This document shows, one piece after another, positions 7,404-16,821 of a stretch of DNA of 64,000 nt. The first letter of the stretch is position 1. Each line of letters starts with the position of its first letter. The notes under the pieces were generated by a model, which did no database searches, was not told where the DNA came from, and saw only the letters and a program-made list of their open reading frames with translations. The position numbers and the translations under genes are program-made. This DNA comes from VAZQ01 sp963821505 (GTDB lineage Bacteria; Pseudomonadota; Alphaproteobacteria; Rhizobiales; Xanthobacteraceae): positions 82,008 to 146,007 of the forward strand of contig CAWGEH010000030.1 of the NCBI GenBank assembly GCA_963821505.1. Reading direction: 5' to 3'.

Positions 7404-10364
7404 ATGGCGCAGACATTGGCACCGGGCCTCGAACGGCGGCTCAAGACGCAGCTCCTCGGCGAGGTGCAGTTCGATGCGTTCACGCGCGGGCGCTATGCCA
7501 CCGACGCCTCGCATTACCAGATCATGCCGATCGGGGTGGTCGCGCCGCGTTCGACCAAGGAGGCCGAGCACGCGCTGGCGCTCGCGCGCGAGGAGGGCGT
7601 GAGCGTCCTGCCGCGCGGCGCGGGCACCTCGCAGGCCGGCCAGACCGTCAATTCCTCGCTCGTCATCGACTGCTCGAAATATCTCGACCACGTGCTCGAG
7701 CTCGACATCCCCGGCGAGCGCTGCGTGGTCGAGCCCGGCATCGTGCTCGACGAGCTCAATCGCCGGCTGCGGCCGCACGGCCTCTGGTTCCCGGTGGACA
7801 TCTCGACCTCCTCGCGCGCCACCATCGGCGGCATGGTGGGCAACAATTCCTGCGGCGCGCGCTCGCTGCGCTATGGAAACACCCGCGAGAACGTGGTGTC
7901 GATCGACGCGGTTCTGGCGGACGGAACGCCCGCGCATTTCGGCTCCATTGCACCCGATCTGTCCGATCTGCCGCCCCGGTCGCCGCTGCTGCCGCTGGCG
8001 CGCGGGCTCGTCGATCTCGCGGCACGCGAGGCGGACGAGATCGCGACGCGTTTCCCGCAGGTCCAGCGGCGGGTCGGCGGCTACAATCTCGACGCGCTCC
8101 TGCCCGGCCGCAACGAGGTCAATCTCGCGCACATTCTGGTCGGCTCCGAAGGCACGCTGGCGTTCTCGACCCGGATCGAGCTGAAGCTCGCGCCGCTGCT
8201 TGGCCGGCGCGCGGTCGGCGCCTGCCATTTCGGCAGCTTCTTCCAGGCGATGGATGCGGCGCAGCACATCGTCAAGCTCGCCCCGATCGCGGTCGAGCTG
8301 GTCGATCGCACCATGCTGGGCCTGGCGCGCGAGATCGCGATGTTCGAGCCCACCATCGCCGCGGTCGTGCGCGGCGACCCCGAGGCCGTCCTGTTCGTGG
8401 AGTTTGCCGAGCACGACCAGCAGGAAAACGTCCGCCGTTTGGCCCGGCTCAACGAGCTCATCGGCGATCTCGGCCTGCGTTGGGACCAGAGCGGCGCAAA
8501 ATGGGGCGGCGTGGTCGAGGTGCTCGATCCCAAGCTGCAGGCCGCGATCACGGAGATGCGCACCGCCGGCCTCAACATCATGATGTCGATGAAGGAGGAG
8601 GGCAAACCGGTTTCCTTCGTCGAGGATTGCGCGGTCCCCCTTGAGCATCTCGCCGACTATACCTCGAAGCTGACCGACATCTTCGCCAAGCACGGCACGC
8701 GCGGCACCTGGTATGCCCATGCTTCGGTCGGCTGCCTGCACGTGCGGCCGGTGCTCAATCTGCGTCTCGAGCACGATGTCAAGGCCATGCGCGCCATCGC
8801 CGAGGAAGCCTTCGACATGGTGCGGGCCTACAAGGGCTCGCATTCGGGCGAGCACGGCGACGGCATCGTGCGCTCAGAATTCCACGAGAAGATGTTCGGC
8901 GCGCGGCTCGTACACGCCTTCGAAGAGGTCAAGGACTGCTTCGATCCCAAGGGCCTCTACAATCCCAGCAAAATCGTACGCGCGCCGAAATTCGACGACC
9001 GCCGGACGTTTCGTTATGGGCCGGACTATCGCGCCGGGGATCTCCACACCCATCTCGACTGGTCCGCCTATCCCGGCGCCGGCGGCGGGTTCCAGGGCGC
9101 GGTCGAGATGTGCAACAACAACGGCGCCTGTCGCGCGCTCGCCGGCGGCGTCATGTGCCCGAGCTACCGCGTCACCCGCGACGAGCGCGACGTCACACGC
9201 GGACGCGCCAATACGCTGCGGCTCGCCATCACCGGCCAGCTCGGACCCGATGCGCTGACCTCGGACGAGATGGCGCAGACGCTGAAACTCTGCGTCTCCT
9301 GCAAGGCCTGCCGCCGCGAGTGCCCGACCGGGGTCGACATGGCGCGCATGAAGATCGAGGCGCAGGCGGCGCGCGTGGCGAAGCACGGGCTCTCGCTGCG
9401 CGACCGGCTGGTCGGATATCTGCCGCGTTACGCGCCGCTGGCGGCCAAATGGCCCGCGCTCGCCAACCTGCGCAACGACAGGCCGCGGCTGCGGCAATGG
9501 TCGGAGCAATATGCCGGCCTGAGCGCGCGGCGGAGCCTGCCGCGCTGGCGCGCCGACCCTTGGCGCGAGCCCGCGTGCTTTCCAGCCGCGCCCGGGGCGC
9601 GGGCGGTGGCGTTCTTTGCCGACACCTTCAACCGCTATTTCGAGCCGGAGAACATCGAGGCTGCGCTCGGCGTGCTCGCGGCCGCCGGTTACGGCGTGCA
9701 CCTGCCGGCGCCAGCGGACGGCAGCAGCCGTCCGCTCTGCTGCGGGCGCACGTTCCTCGCGGTCGGGCTCGTCGACGAGGCGCGCCGCGAGGCCGAGCGC
9801 TGCGTCGCGGCGCTCGCGCCCTTCATCGGGCGCGGAATTCCGCTCGTCGGCCTCGAGCCGAGCTGCATCCTTGGCTTCCGCGACGAGCTCCCGGCGCTGA
9901 TCGGCGGCGACAATGCGCGCCTGCTGGCCGCGAACGCGCTGCTGCTCGAGGAGTTTTTGGCGCGGGAGGCGGAAGCCGGCACGCTCGACCTCCCGCTCAA
10001 GCCCGTGGCCAAGCGCGCGCTGCTGCACGGCCATTGCCACCAGAAATCCTTCGGCGCCATGGCGGCGGTCGAGGCGGTGCTCAGGCGCGTGCCCGACCTG
10101 GGCGTCGAGACCGTGGAAACGAGCTGCTGCGGCATGGCCGGCGCCTTCGGCTACGGCGCCGATACCATCGACGTCTCGCTCAAGATGGCGGAACTGGCGC
10201 TTCTTCCCGCGGTGCGCAAGGCCGGGGCCGATACCCTCGTTGTCGCCGACGGCACCTCATGCCGGCATCAGATCAAGGACGGCTCCGGGCGCGAAGCGCT
10301 TCACGTCGCGCGCGTGCTGGCGATGAGCATCGCCGGCGCAACGCCGGCGCGGGCGTCGCCTTGA
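7404..10364 (+). CDS. FAD- and Fe-S-dependent 2-hydroxyacid dehydrogenase (GlcD-GlpC type fusion)
   Basis: A 986-residue fusion. Residues about 35-270 form a type-4 FAD-binding domain (RGAGTSQAGQTVNSSLVID, IGGMVGNNSCGARS). Residues 270-550 are the FAD-oxidase C-terminal domain with HSGEHGDG. Then come two 4Fe-4S Cys sets, including LKLCVSCKACRRECPTGVD near 630-650, and two CCG cysteine domains (PLCCGRTF, EPSCILGF, GHCHQKSFGA, ETSCCGMAGAFGY). This architecture is known from D-lactate/D-2-hydroxyglutarate-type membrane dehydrogenases such as the YdiJ group. It would oxidise a D-2-hydroxyacid and feed the respiratory chain. AAGGA lies before the ATG. It is divergent from the aminotransferase gene. 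Confidence 0.92.
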   Translation: MAQTLAPGLERRLKTQLLGEVQFDAFTRGRYATDASHYQIMPIGVVAPRSTKEAEHALALAREEGVSVLPRGAGTSQAGQTVNSSLVIDCSKYLDHVLELDIPGERCVVEPGIVLDELNRRLRPHGLWFPVDISTSSRATIGGMVGNNSCGARSLRYGNTRENVVSIDAVLADGTPAHFGSIAPDLSDLPPRSPLLPLARGLVDLAAREADEIATRFPQVQRRVGGYNLDALLPGRNEVNLAHILVGSEGTLAFSTRIELKLAPLLGRRAVGACHFGSFFQAMDAAQHIVKLAPIAVELVDRTMLGLAREIAMFEPTIAAVVRGDPEAVLFVEFAEHDQQENVRRLARLNELIGDLGLRWDQSGAKWGGVVEVLDPKLQAAITEMRTAGLNIMMSMKEEGKPVSFVEDCAVPLEHLADYTSKLTDIFAKHGTRGTWYAHASVGCLHVRPVLNLRLEHDVKAMRAIAEEAFDMVRAYKGSHSGEHGDGIVRSEFHEKMFGARLVHAFEEVKDCFDPKGLYNPSKIVRAPKFDDRRTFRYGPDYRAGDLHTHLDWSAYPGAGGGFQGAVEMCNNNGACRALAGGVMCPSYRVTRDERDVTRGRANTLRLAITGQLGPDALTSDEMAQTLKLCVSCKACRRECPTGVDMARMKIEAQAARVAKHGLSLRDRLVGYLPRYAPLAAKWPALANLRNDRPRLRQWSEQYAGLSARRSLPRWRADPWREPACFPAAPGARAVAFFADTFNRYFEPENIEAALGVLAAAGYGVHLPAPADGSSRPLCCGRTFLAVGLVDEARREAERCVAALAPFIGRGIPLVGLEPSCILGFRDELPALIGGDNARLLAANALLLEEFLAREAEAGTLDLPLKPVAKRALLHGHCHQKSFGAMAAVEAVLRRVPDLGVETVETSCCGMAGAFGYGADTIDVSLKMAELALLPAVRKAGADTLVVADGTSCRHQIKDGSGREALHVARVLAMSIAGATPARASP

Positions 10365-10379
10365 GCGGCGACTGCCGGC

Positions 10380-10970
10380 TCAGATGACGTGCGTCAATAA
10401 CCCGACGCCGCCGAGCGCGATCAGGAAGCCGCCGAGCCGATAGGCGGCGCGGCCGTAGGCATCGCCGATCCGGCCGATGGCGACCCCGAGCGCAATGCCC
10501 GCGACATGGAGAAGCGCGGTCGCCAGCACGAAGCCCGCACCGTAGGCGCCGCCGGCGGCGTCGAGCGGCATCTCGGTGCCGTGGGCGTGGCCGTGGAAGA
10601 CGGCGAACACGCCGACCAGTCCCATGGCGATGGCGAGCGGCGTCTTCACTCCGAGCGCGACCACGGCGCCGAGCACGATCACCGAAACGGCGATGCCGAG
10701 TTCAACGAACGGCACCGCGACCCCGAGCATTCCGAGCGCGCCGCCGATCGCCATCGCCAGAACGAAGCTCGCCGGCACCAGCCACAGCGCGCGGCCGCCG
10801 AGCTGCCAAGCGAAGATGCCGACCGTGACCATCGCCAGAATGTGGTCGAGCCCGCCGAGCGGATGCGCGAAGCCTTGCAGGAAACCGTGCGCATCGCCGA
10901 GGCCGGGATGAGCGAAGGCGGCGGTGGGCACGAGCGTAAGGGCGGCGGCGATTGTCAGGCCTTTGCGCAT
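10380..10970 (-). CDS. HupE/UreJ-family membrane protein (probable nickel permease)
   Basis: A 196-residue protein with a signal-like start (MRKGLTIAAALTLVPTAAFA) followed by the His/Asp-rich HPGLGDAHGFLQGFAHPLGG and LDHILAM motifs of HupE/UreJ, then five or six hydrophobic helices with a further FHGHAHG motif. The family is known to move nickel (or cobalt) for hydrogenase and urease. No hydrogenase or urease genes are in the window, but a nikR-like fragment lies just upstream. The ATG at 10970 is chosen because it starts the signal sequence; the longer frame adds a non-family Arg-rich tail. It converges on the FAD dehydrogenase with a 15-bp gap. Confidence 0.88.
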   Translation of the reverse strand: MRKGLTIAAALTLVPTAAFAHPGLGDAHGFLQGFAHPLGGLDHILAMVTVGIFAWQLGGRALWLVPASFVLAMAIGGALGMLGVAVPFVELGIAVSVIVLGAVVALGVKTPLAIAMGLVGVFAVFHGHAHGTEMPLDAAGGAYGAGFVLATALLHVAGIALGVAIGRIGDAYGRAAYRLGGFLIALGGVGLLTHVI

Positions 10971-11079
10971 GGGGTGATTCCCGTTCTTCCCGAGTAAGAT
11001 CATCGGCGCAAAATCGCATATCGAGCATGCCCTCGGCAAGGGTGCAGCGGCAACGGTGCGCGAGGATGGCGCGGTGTGC

Positions 11080-11250
11080 GCGCGCGGGGTTACGCCCGCG
11101 GCGCGCCGTGCGGGTTCCGGCGCCTGTGATGTCCCCGCGGACGGTCGCACGCGGCAGCGCCTTGGTCAGCATCAGCACGACGCGGCCGCGACGCGGTCAG
11201 CTCGGTCATGAGCTCGTCATCGATGGTGATGGTCACGCGGCTGCGTGGGG
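11080..11250 (-). pseudogene. Decayed nikR-like regulator fragment
   Basis: At 11198-11239 the minus strand reads RVTITIDDELMTEL, the N-terminal ribbon of NikR/CopG-type regulators. The helix-turn part and metal domain are missing. About 90 bp later, out of frame, bases resemble the GVRHGRL end of NikR (RNPHGAPRA in the visible frame). This suggests a gene collapsed by deletion and frameshifts. The position directly upstream of hupE/ureJ agrees with a former nickel regulator. The match is short, so this is tentative. Confidence 0.4.
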
Positions 11251-11378
11251 TTGCCGCCGATCCACGTTTGGGCTCGCCTTGGGCTGCGGCGGTTTTAGTC
11301 CGTTGTCGGGAGATGGCCAATGCATGAGCCGGTCGTTCGGAGGGGGTTGCGGCCTGGTCGCGGTCAAGCGGGCGAGCA

Positions 11379-11410
11379 GGCCCGCCCGGATGGGGACATC
11401 CGGGCGGGCC
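11379..11410. repeat. Perfect 13-bp stem hairpin
   Basis: GGCCCGCCCGGAT (11379-11391) pairs with ATCCGGGCGGGCC (11398-11410) around a 6-base loop. There is no T-run on either side, so it is not a standard terminator. It sits in the roughly 400-bp gap (11251-11648) where I see no gene. Confidence 0.75.
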
Positions 11411-11648
11411 GCCCTGATCGACGCGGGGGTGGATGGGGGGCGCTCGCGCCGATCGAAACCAAGTTTGCTGCGGGGGACGGCTCCTGCGATGGGGATGGTG
11501 CGTCTTTTCTTGATCCCGACGCGGCTCTTTGCGTCCGCTCAATCCGTTGGTCGCGGCGGCCCGCGAACGGGTTCAAAGCATGTTCAAGGCACGAGGCCGG
11601 TGCGGGAGGGCGGCGGAGCTGCTAGGGTGGGGCGCCCCATTGGTGACG

Positions 11649-12785
11649 ATGAGCTCCGATCTTGCCCATGCGATGCTCCCTCGGCTGCGCGTTCGCAAGG
11701 CCGAGCGCGGCGACATCGACACGCTCACCGAGCTCGAGCATCGCGTGTTCGCGACCGATCGGCTGTCGCGCCGCAGCCTGCAGCGCTTTCTGACCTCGCC
11801 GACCGCCGAGGTGATCGTGGCGGAGGAGGGTGCCCGGCTTGCCGGCACCGCCATCGTGCTGTTCCGGCCGCGCGCGCTCGTCGCGCGCCTCTATTCCATC
11901 GCGGTCGCTCCCGACATGGGCGGCCGCGGGGCGGCGCCGATGCTGCTCGATGCGGCCGAAGCCGCTGCGCTGACGCGCGGCTGCCGCGCCATCCGCCTCG
12001 AGGTCCACGTCACCAACCACGCCGCGATCTCCCGCTACCGCAAGAGCGGCTACCGAGAATTCGGCCGCCACCGGCGCTATTACGAGGACGGCGGGGATGC
12101 GCTGCGATTCGAGAAGCGGCTCGCCCCCAACCCGCCCGCGCTGCAGGCGTCGCCGCCTTATTTTTACCAGACCAGCGAATTCACCTGCGGGCCGGCCTGC
12201 ATCATGATGGCGCTGGCCTGGGCCGATCGACAGTTCGCGCCGGCGCCCGCCTTCGAGTTTCAGCTTTGGCGCGAAGCCACCACCATCTTCATGAGCTCGG
12301 GACCGGGCGGCTGCGACCCCTACGGGATGGCGGTCGCGCTCAAGCGCCACGGCCTCGAGCCCGAGCTCTACGTCAGCCGTCCCGGCCCGTATTTCCTCGA
12401 CGGCGTGAAGTCGGCGGAGCGGCGCCGGGTCGTGGAGCTGACGCAGCGCGAGTTCCAACGTCAGGCGCGGGCGCTCGCGATCCCCAGCCACCTGACTCCT
12501 GTGAACGAATCAGTTCTCATGCGCGCATTCGCTGCGGGGAGCGTGGTCATCGTCCTCGTTTCGGGATATCACATGGTTCCCAGAGGCAAGCCGCACTGGA
12601 TTTTTGCCTTCGGTCGCGACGGACGTCATGTCCTCATGCACGATCCGGCGGCCGTCAGAGATGATCAAGGGATGGCGGCCGCCGCCGAGACCTACGCGGT
12701 ACCGTGGACCGCGTTCGAGCGCGTGACCCATCTGGGTCGCGAGCGGCTGAGCGCGGCCATCGTCATCCGGAAAGGACCTTCATGA
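11649..12785 (+). CDS. GNAT acetyltransferase fused to peptidase C39-like domain
   Basis: A 378-residue fusion. The first 150 residues are a RimI-like GNAT domain (RKAERGDIDTLTELE; YSIAVAPDMGGRGAAPMLL binds acetyl-CoA; VHVTNHAAISRYRKSGY). Residues about 160-370 are a C39-like papain-fold domain with FTCGPACIMMA (nucleophile Cys) and GYHMVPRGKPHWIFAF followed by HDPA (His/Asp). Its stop overlaps the ATG of the RimK-type ligase (ATGA at 12782-12785), so the two are translationally coupled. Together they probably acetylate, cleave or ligate a peptide or amino acid; the substrate is unknown. The ATG at 11649 is one of two plausible starts; the other is 11672. Confidence 0.85.
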   Translation: MSSDLAHAMLPRLRVRKAERGDIDTLTELEHRVFATDRLSRRSLQRFLTSPTAEVIVAEEGARLAGTAIVLFRPRALVARLYSIAVAPDMGGRGAAPMLLDAAEAAALTRGCRAIRLEVHVTNHAAISRYRKSGYREFGRHRRYYEDGGDALRFEKRLAPNPPALQASPPYFYQTSEFTCGPACIMMALAWADRQFAPAPAFEFQLWREATTIFMSSGPGGCDPYGMAVALKRHGLEPELYVSRPGPYFLDGVKSAERRRVVELTQREFQRQARALAIPSHLTPVNESVLMRAFAAGSVVIVLVSGYHMVPRGKPHWIFAFGRDGRHVLMHDPAAVRDDQGMAAAAETYAVPWTAFERVTHLGRERLSAAIVIRKGPS

Positions 12786-14242
12786 CCGGCTGGGTCATTC
12801 TGGTCGACCAGCCCAAAGACCTTCCCAACGCCGAAACCCCCCACAAGGTGATCACGACGAGCGAGTATCTCGCCCGTCCCCGCCTGTTCGACATGGGCCG
12901 GCCGAAGCTCGTCAACCTGGCACGCTCCTACGCCTACCAGTCGAAGGGCTACTACGCCTCGCTGCTGGCGGAAGCGCGCGGGCACCGGGTCGTTCCCAAC
13001 GTCGAGACCATGCTGGAGCTGCGCGAGGCCAAGCTCTACGAGCACGCGCTGCCGGAGCTCGAGGACGAGCTCAATCGCTGTGCGCGCCGGGCAGATTTTC
13101 AGCCCGAAGGCGAGCTCAAGCTCCTGGTCTGCTTCGGCATCGCCCGCGACCCGCGTTTCGAGTCGTTCGGCCGGCTCCTCTTCGACTGGTTCCGCTGCCC
13201 GGCGCTGGAGGTGATCGTCGAGCCGGGGACCTGGCTCTCGATCGACCGCATCCGTCCGCGCAACATCACGCGCCTCGCCAATGGCGAGGCGAGCTTCCTG
13301 CGCGAGTCTCTGCACCAGCACACCAAGCGCGAGTGGCGCGATCCCAAGGCGCGCACCATCGCGAAATACGACCTGGCGGTGCTCTACGATCCCAACGAGA
13401 AGATGGCGCCGTCCTCGGCGGCCTCCATCAAGTACATGGCGCGCATCGCCGAGAAGCTTTCGGTCGACGTCGAGCCGGTGACGCGCCGCCAGCTCGCCGA
13501 GATCGCCGAATACGACGGCCTGTTCATCCGCGAGACCACCTCGATCGACAACCACACCTACCGCTTCGCCCGCCGTGCCTGGCAGGAGGGCATGCCGGTG
13601 ATCGACGACCCGATCTCCATGATCCGCTGCACCAACAAGGTGTTCCTGATGGAGCTTCTGGGCCAGAACCAGGTGGCGACGCCGCCGACCGTGATGCTCG
13701 CCGATGCCGCCGACCTGCCGAAGGCGATGGACGAACTGGGCCTGCCGCTGGTGGTGAAAATCCCCGACGGCTCGTTCTCGCGCGGCGTGCACAAGGTGAA
13801 CACGCCGGAGGAGTTCCGCCGCATCGCCGACGAGCTGTTCGAGGAGACCGACCTCCTGCTGACCCAGAAATTCCTGCCGACCGAGTTCGACTGGCGCGTC
13901 GGCGTGCTCGCGGGCGAGCCGTTGTTTGTGTGCCAGTACCGCATGGCGCGCGGCCATTGGCAGATCGTCAAGCACCGCCCCGACGGCTCCTCGCGCGAGG
14001 GCGGCTTTCGCACCTTCGAGCTCGACAAGGCGCCGCGCGAGCTCATCGACATCGCGGTGCGCGCGGCGCGGCCGATCGGGGCGGGGTTCTACGGCGTCGA
14101 CGTCAAGGAGACCGACCAGGGCTTCATCGTCATGGAGGTCAACGACAACCCCAATCTCGAGCACGGCATCGAGGACCAGGTCGGCAAGGACGAGATCTGG
14201 ATCCGGCTGCTCAAGTGGTTCATCGAGCGGTTCGAGCAGTAG
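12782..14242 (+). CDS. RimK-type ATP-grasp ligase with N-terminal RimK-related domain
   Basis: A 486-residue protein. Residues 1-170 are the extra N-terminal region typical of long RimK-family proteins. Residues 190-486 are the ATP-grasp ligase: IDDPISMIRCTNKVF, then LVVKIPDGSFSRGV (ATP-binding Lys and glycine loop), LLTQKFLPTEFDWRVGVL, and the Mg-binding VMEVNDNPNLEHG. RimK-type enzymes join an amino acid such as Glu to a peptide or small molecule. AAGGA precedes the ATG, which overlaps the stop of the GNAT-C39 gene. The pairing resembles proposed peptide-tagging operons; the target is unknown. Confidence 0.9.
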   Translation: MTGWVILVDQPKDLPNAETPHKVITTSEYLARPRLFDMGRPKLVNLARSYAYQSKGYYASLLAEARGHRVVPNVETMLELREAKLYEHALPELEDELNRCARRADFQPEGELKLLVCFGIARDPRFESFGRLLFDWFRCPALEVIVEPGTWLSIDRIRPRNITRLANGEASFLRESLHQHTKREWRDPKARTIAKYDLAVLYDPNEKMAPSSAASIKYMARIAEKLSVDVEPVTRRQLAEIAEYDGLFIRETTSIDNHTYRFARRAWQEGMPVIDDPISMIRCTNKVFLMELLGQNQVATPPTVMLADAADLPKAMDELGLPLVVKIPDGSFSRGVHKVNTPEEFRRIADELFEETDLLLTQKFLPTEFDWRVGVLAGEPLFVCQYRMARGHWQIVKHRPDGSSREGGFRTFELDKAPRELIDIAVRAARPIGAGFYGVDVKETDQGFIVMEVNDNPNLEHGIEDQVGKDEIWIRLLKWFIERFEQ

Positions 14243-14261
14243 TTCTTCCCGCGGTGGCGTC

Positions 14262-14460
14262 GGCAAACTCGGTCTGCTCCCTCCCCCGACGCGCCCCGGG
14301 CTTGCCCGGGTCGCGGCTTATCTTGCGCAAGTCGGGCAGGCCCGACTTGCGTTGGGGGAGGGGTGGGGAGGGGGCACGCTTGCTCGCACGAGTCTTGATG
14401 TCTGCCCCCACCCTGTCCCTCCCCCGCAAGCGGGGGAGGGGACGATGTGGCACCGCCCGT
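14262..14460 (+). repeat. Composite GC-rich intergenic repeat, copy 1
   Basis: About 200 bp starting GCAAACTCGG. It holds two CCCTCCCCC...GGGGGAGGGG palindromic arms separated by TCTTGATG...CCCCACCCTG. The first arm has two smaller palindromes inserted at its apex: CCCGGGCTTGCCCGGG, and a 12-bp stem CGCAAGTCGGGC at 14326-14351. The second arm has a short GCAA loop and no insert. Copies 2 and 3 lie at 30538-30840 and, inverted, 31776-32064. Confidence 0.9.
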
Positions 14461-14489
14461 GTTAGACCGCTCTCATCTGTGAGGTGACC

Positions 14490-15525
14490 ATGATCGTTGC
14501 TATGTTCAACCGCGTCGCCATCGCCGCCACTTTCTACGCCGCCGTCGCGGGCCTGCTGTGCGCCGCCGCAACGGCGCAGGCGCAGCAGCCGCTCGACAAG
14601 GTGTCGTTCGGCACCAACTGGGTGGCCGAGGCCGAGCACGGCGGCCACTACCAGGCGCTGGTCGACGGCACCTATAAGAAATACGGGCTCGACGTCACCA
14701 TCGTGCCGGGCGGGCCCAACGTGAACAACCGCATCCTGCTGCCGGTCGGCAAGCTCGACTTCTTTATGTAGCGCCAACACGCTGCAGAGCTTCGACGCGG
14801 TCGAGCAGAGCATTCCCACGCTCGCGGTCGCCGCCATGTTCCAGAAGGAGCCGCAGGTGCTGATCGCGCACCCGGATCAAGGCATCGACAAGTTCGAGGA
14901 CCTCAAGAAGCTCACGCTGTTCATCTCGCGCGAGGGGCTCGCGAGCTACTTCCAGTGGCTCAAGGCCGATTTCGGTTTCAGCGAAGCGCGGGTGAAGCCC
15001 TACACCTCCAATCCGCAGCCGTTCCTCGTCGACAAGCGCAGCGCCATGCAGGGCTACGTGACCTCCGAGCCCTATGCGATCGAGAAGCGGGCGGGCTTCA
15101 AGCCCAAGGTGTTTCTCCTCGCCGACCAGGGCTTCAACAGCTATTCGACCTTGATCGAGACCCGCCGCGATCTCGTGGAGAAGAAGCCCGACCTGGTGCA
15201 GCGCTTCGTCGATGCCTCGATCATCGGCTGGGCCAACTACCTCTACGGCGACAACACGGCGGCGAACGCGCTGATCAAGAAGCAGAACCCCGAGATGACC
15301 GACGAGCTGCTCGCCTATTCGGTCGCCAAGATGAAGGAGTACGGCATCGTCGATTCCGGCGACACCAGGACGCTCGGCATCGGCGCCATGACCGACGCGC
15401 GCATGAAGAGCTTTTTCGACAAGATGGTGCGCGCCGGCGTGGTCAAGCCGTCGCTCGCGCTCGATCGCTCCTATACGCTGCAATTCGTGAACAAGAAGGT
15501 CGGCCTCGACCTCTTGCCGAAGTGA
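14490..15525 (+). pseudogene. NMT1/THI5-like ABC transporter substrate-binding protein, frameshifted
   Basis: The first part (14490-14771) has a signal peptide ending ATAQAQ and the NMT1 opening VSFGTNWVAEAEHGGHYQAL. It stops at a TAG right after LDFFM. The reading then continues in another frame from ANTLQSFDAVEQSIPTLAV through MFQKEPQVLIAHPDQGI to VNKKVGLDLLPK at 15525. The expected FFMGAN junction needs only a one-base change, so this is a single +1 frameshift near 14770 in an otherwise intact gene of about 345 codons. It would bind a small nitrogen or sulfur compound or a pyrimidine. It is a recent pseudogene or a sequencing error. No ATPase or permease is adjacent. Confidence 0.85.
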
Positions 15526-15536
15526 TGAGGGCTCGC

Positions 15537-15714
15537 GTGTCCCGGCCAAGCGAGCGCCCTTGCGTTTCGAGCAGGCACGCCGCTGCGCGCGAGCGCGAGC
15601 CGGGACCCAGGGCGATGCGACGGTGCGGGGCTGAGATGGTTCGGCCTGTGGCAATTGAAACGTTTCGTCATGTGACCGCTGGGTCCCGGGTCTCGCTTCG
15701 CTCGCCCCGGACAC
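15537..15714. repeat. Intergenic repeat with inverted ends
   Basis: The left end GTGTCCCGGCCAAGCGAGC and the right end (GCTCGCCCCGGACAC) are inverted versions of each other. Internally CCGGGACCCAGGG faces CTGGGTCCCGGG. The left portion is shared with 5712-5759. It fills the gap before the next tctC gene. Confidence 0.7.
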
Positions 15715-15731
15715 GTACTGGGAGGACAATC

Positions 15732-16688
15732 ATGCGCCCGTTCGTGAGCCTGCTCTTCTGTGCCCTGCTTTCGGCCGGCGCGTCGGCGCAGTCATTTCCC
15801 TCGCGTTCCATCCGCCTGATCGTGCCGTTCCCGCCCGCCGGAATCACCGACCTCTCCGCGCGCCTGGTCGCCGAAGGCCTGCGCGTCAAGTTCAACCAGC
15901 CGGTCATCGTCGAGAACAAGCCCGGCGCCAACGGCCTCCTCGGCCTGCGCGAGATGCTCAAGGCCGAGCCCGACGGCTACACGCTGATGGCCGGCACCGT
16001 CGGCAATCTCGTTATCGGCTATGCCATGGAGGCCAACCCGTCCTTCGATGCGCTGCGCGACGTCGTCCCGATCGCCGGCACCGCCGAATACGCCACCGCC
16101 ATGGTGGTCAACAACAAGCTGCCGGTGAATTCGGTGAAGGAGTTCGTCGACTACGCCAAGGCGCGGCCGGGCAAGCTCACCTTCGGCTCGACCGGCACCG
16201 GCGCGCTCGACTATCTCGCGGTCGAGCTGTTCATGCGCGCCACCGGCACGCAGATGGTGCACGTGCCCTATCGCGGCGGGCCCGCCGCGCTCAACGATCT
16301 CATGGGCGGCTCGATCGACGTGCTGATCGAGGTGTTCCCGGTGGTCATGGAGCAGATCAAGTCCGGCCAGATCAAAGGGCTCGCGGTGAGCAGCCCCTAC
16401 CGGCTGCGCTCGGTTCCGGACCTGCCGACCTTCAAGGAGGCGGGCGTGCCCGGCGTCGAGCTCACGGGCTGGCTGGGCGTCTACGGCCCGCCGCGCATGC
16501 CGGAAGACGCCCGCGCGACTTTGGGGAAGGCGATCGCCGATGTCGTCAAGCAACCCGACGTGCAGGACAAGTTTCGCGCCATCGGCTTCGAGCCCACCGG
16601 CCTCGGCGTGACGGCGTTCACCGCCTTCCACCAGGCCGAGGTGAAGCGCTGGGTTGCGTTCATGACCGAGACCGGACTGCGCAAGTAG
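15732..16688 (+). CDS. TctC/Bug-family solute-binding receptor
   Basis: A 318-residue receptor. The signal peptide ends at SAGASAQ and is followed by FPSRSIRLIVPFPPAGITDL, IVENKPGANGLLG, PDGYTLMAG and HVPYRGGPAALNDLMGGSID, the ordered blocks of Bug proteins. GGAGGA precedes the ATG at 15732. No tctAB partner is adjacent, so it is an orphan receptor. Ligand unknown; carboxylates are usual for the family. Confidence 0.93.
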   Translation: MRPFVSLLFCALLSAGASAQSFPSRSIRLIVPFPPAGITDLSARLVAEGLRVKFNQPVIVENKPGANGLLGLREMLKAEPDGYTLMAGTVGNLVIGYAMEANPSFDALRDVVPIAGTAEYATAMVVNNKLPVNSVKEFVDYAKARPGKLTFGSTGTGALDYLAVELFMRATGTQMVHVPYRGGPAALNDLMGGSIDVLIEVFPVVMEQIKSGQIKGLAVSSPYRLRSVPDLPTFKEAGVPGVELTGWLGVYGPPRMPEDARATLGKAIADVVKQPDVQDKFRAIGFEPTGLGVTAFTAFHQAEVKRWVAFMTETGLRK

Positions 16689-16821
16689 GGGCGGGCAAAC
16701 CGGGCAGAGGTGCGGCGGCGCACCTTTGCCGAACAAGCTGGCAAAGGACTCCGTGCGACCTGCGTAGCAAATCGACGAAAAATTTCCGAGCTCCCTGCGC
16801 TCATCATTGCCGGGCTTACCC

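Noticed and set aside
7248..8855. A 535-codon minus-strand frame across the FAD dehydrogenase
   Set aside because: It mirrors the real plus-strand gene in GC-rich DNA, has Arg/His-rich low-complexity composition and no domain.
12692..14266. A 524-codon minus-strand frame across the RimK-type gene
   Set aside because: Shadow of the real gene; composition is typical of antisense frames.
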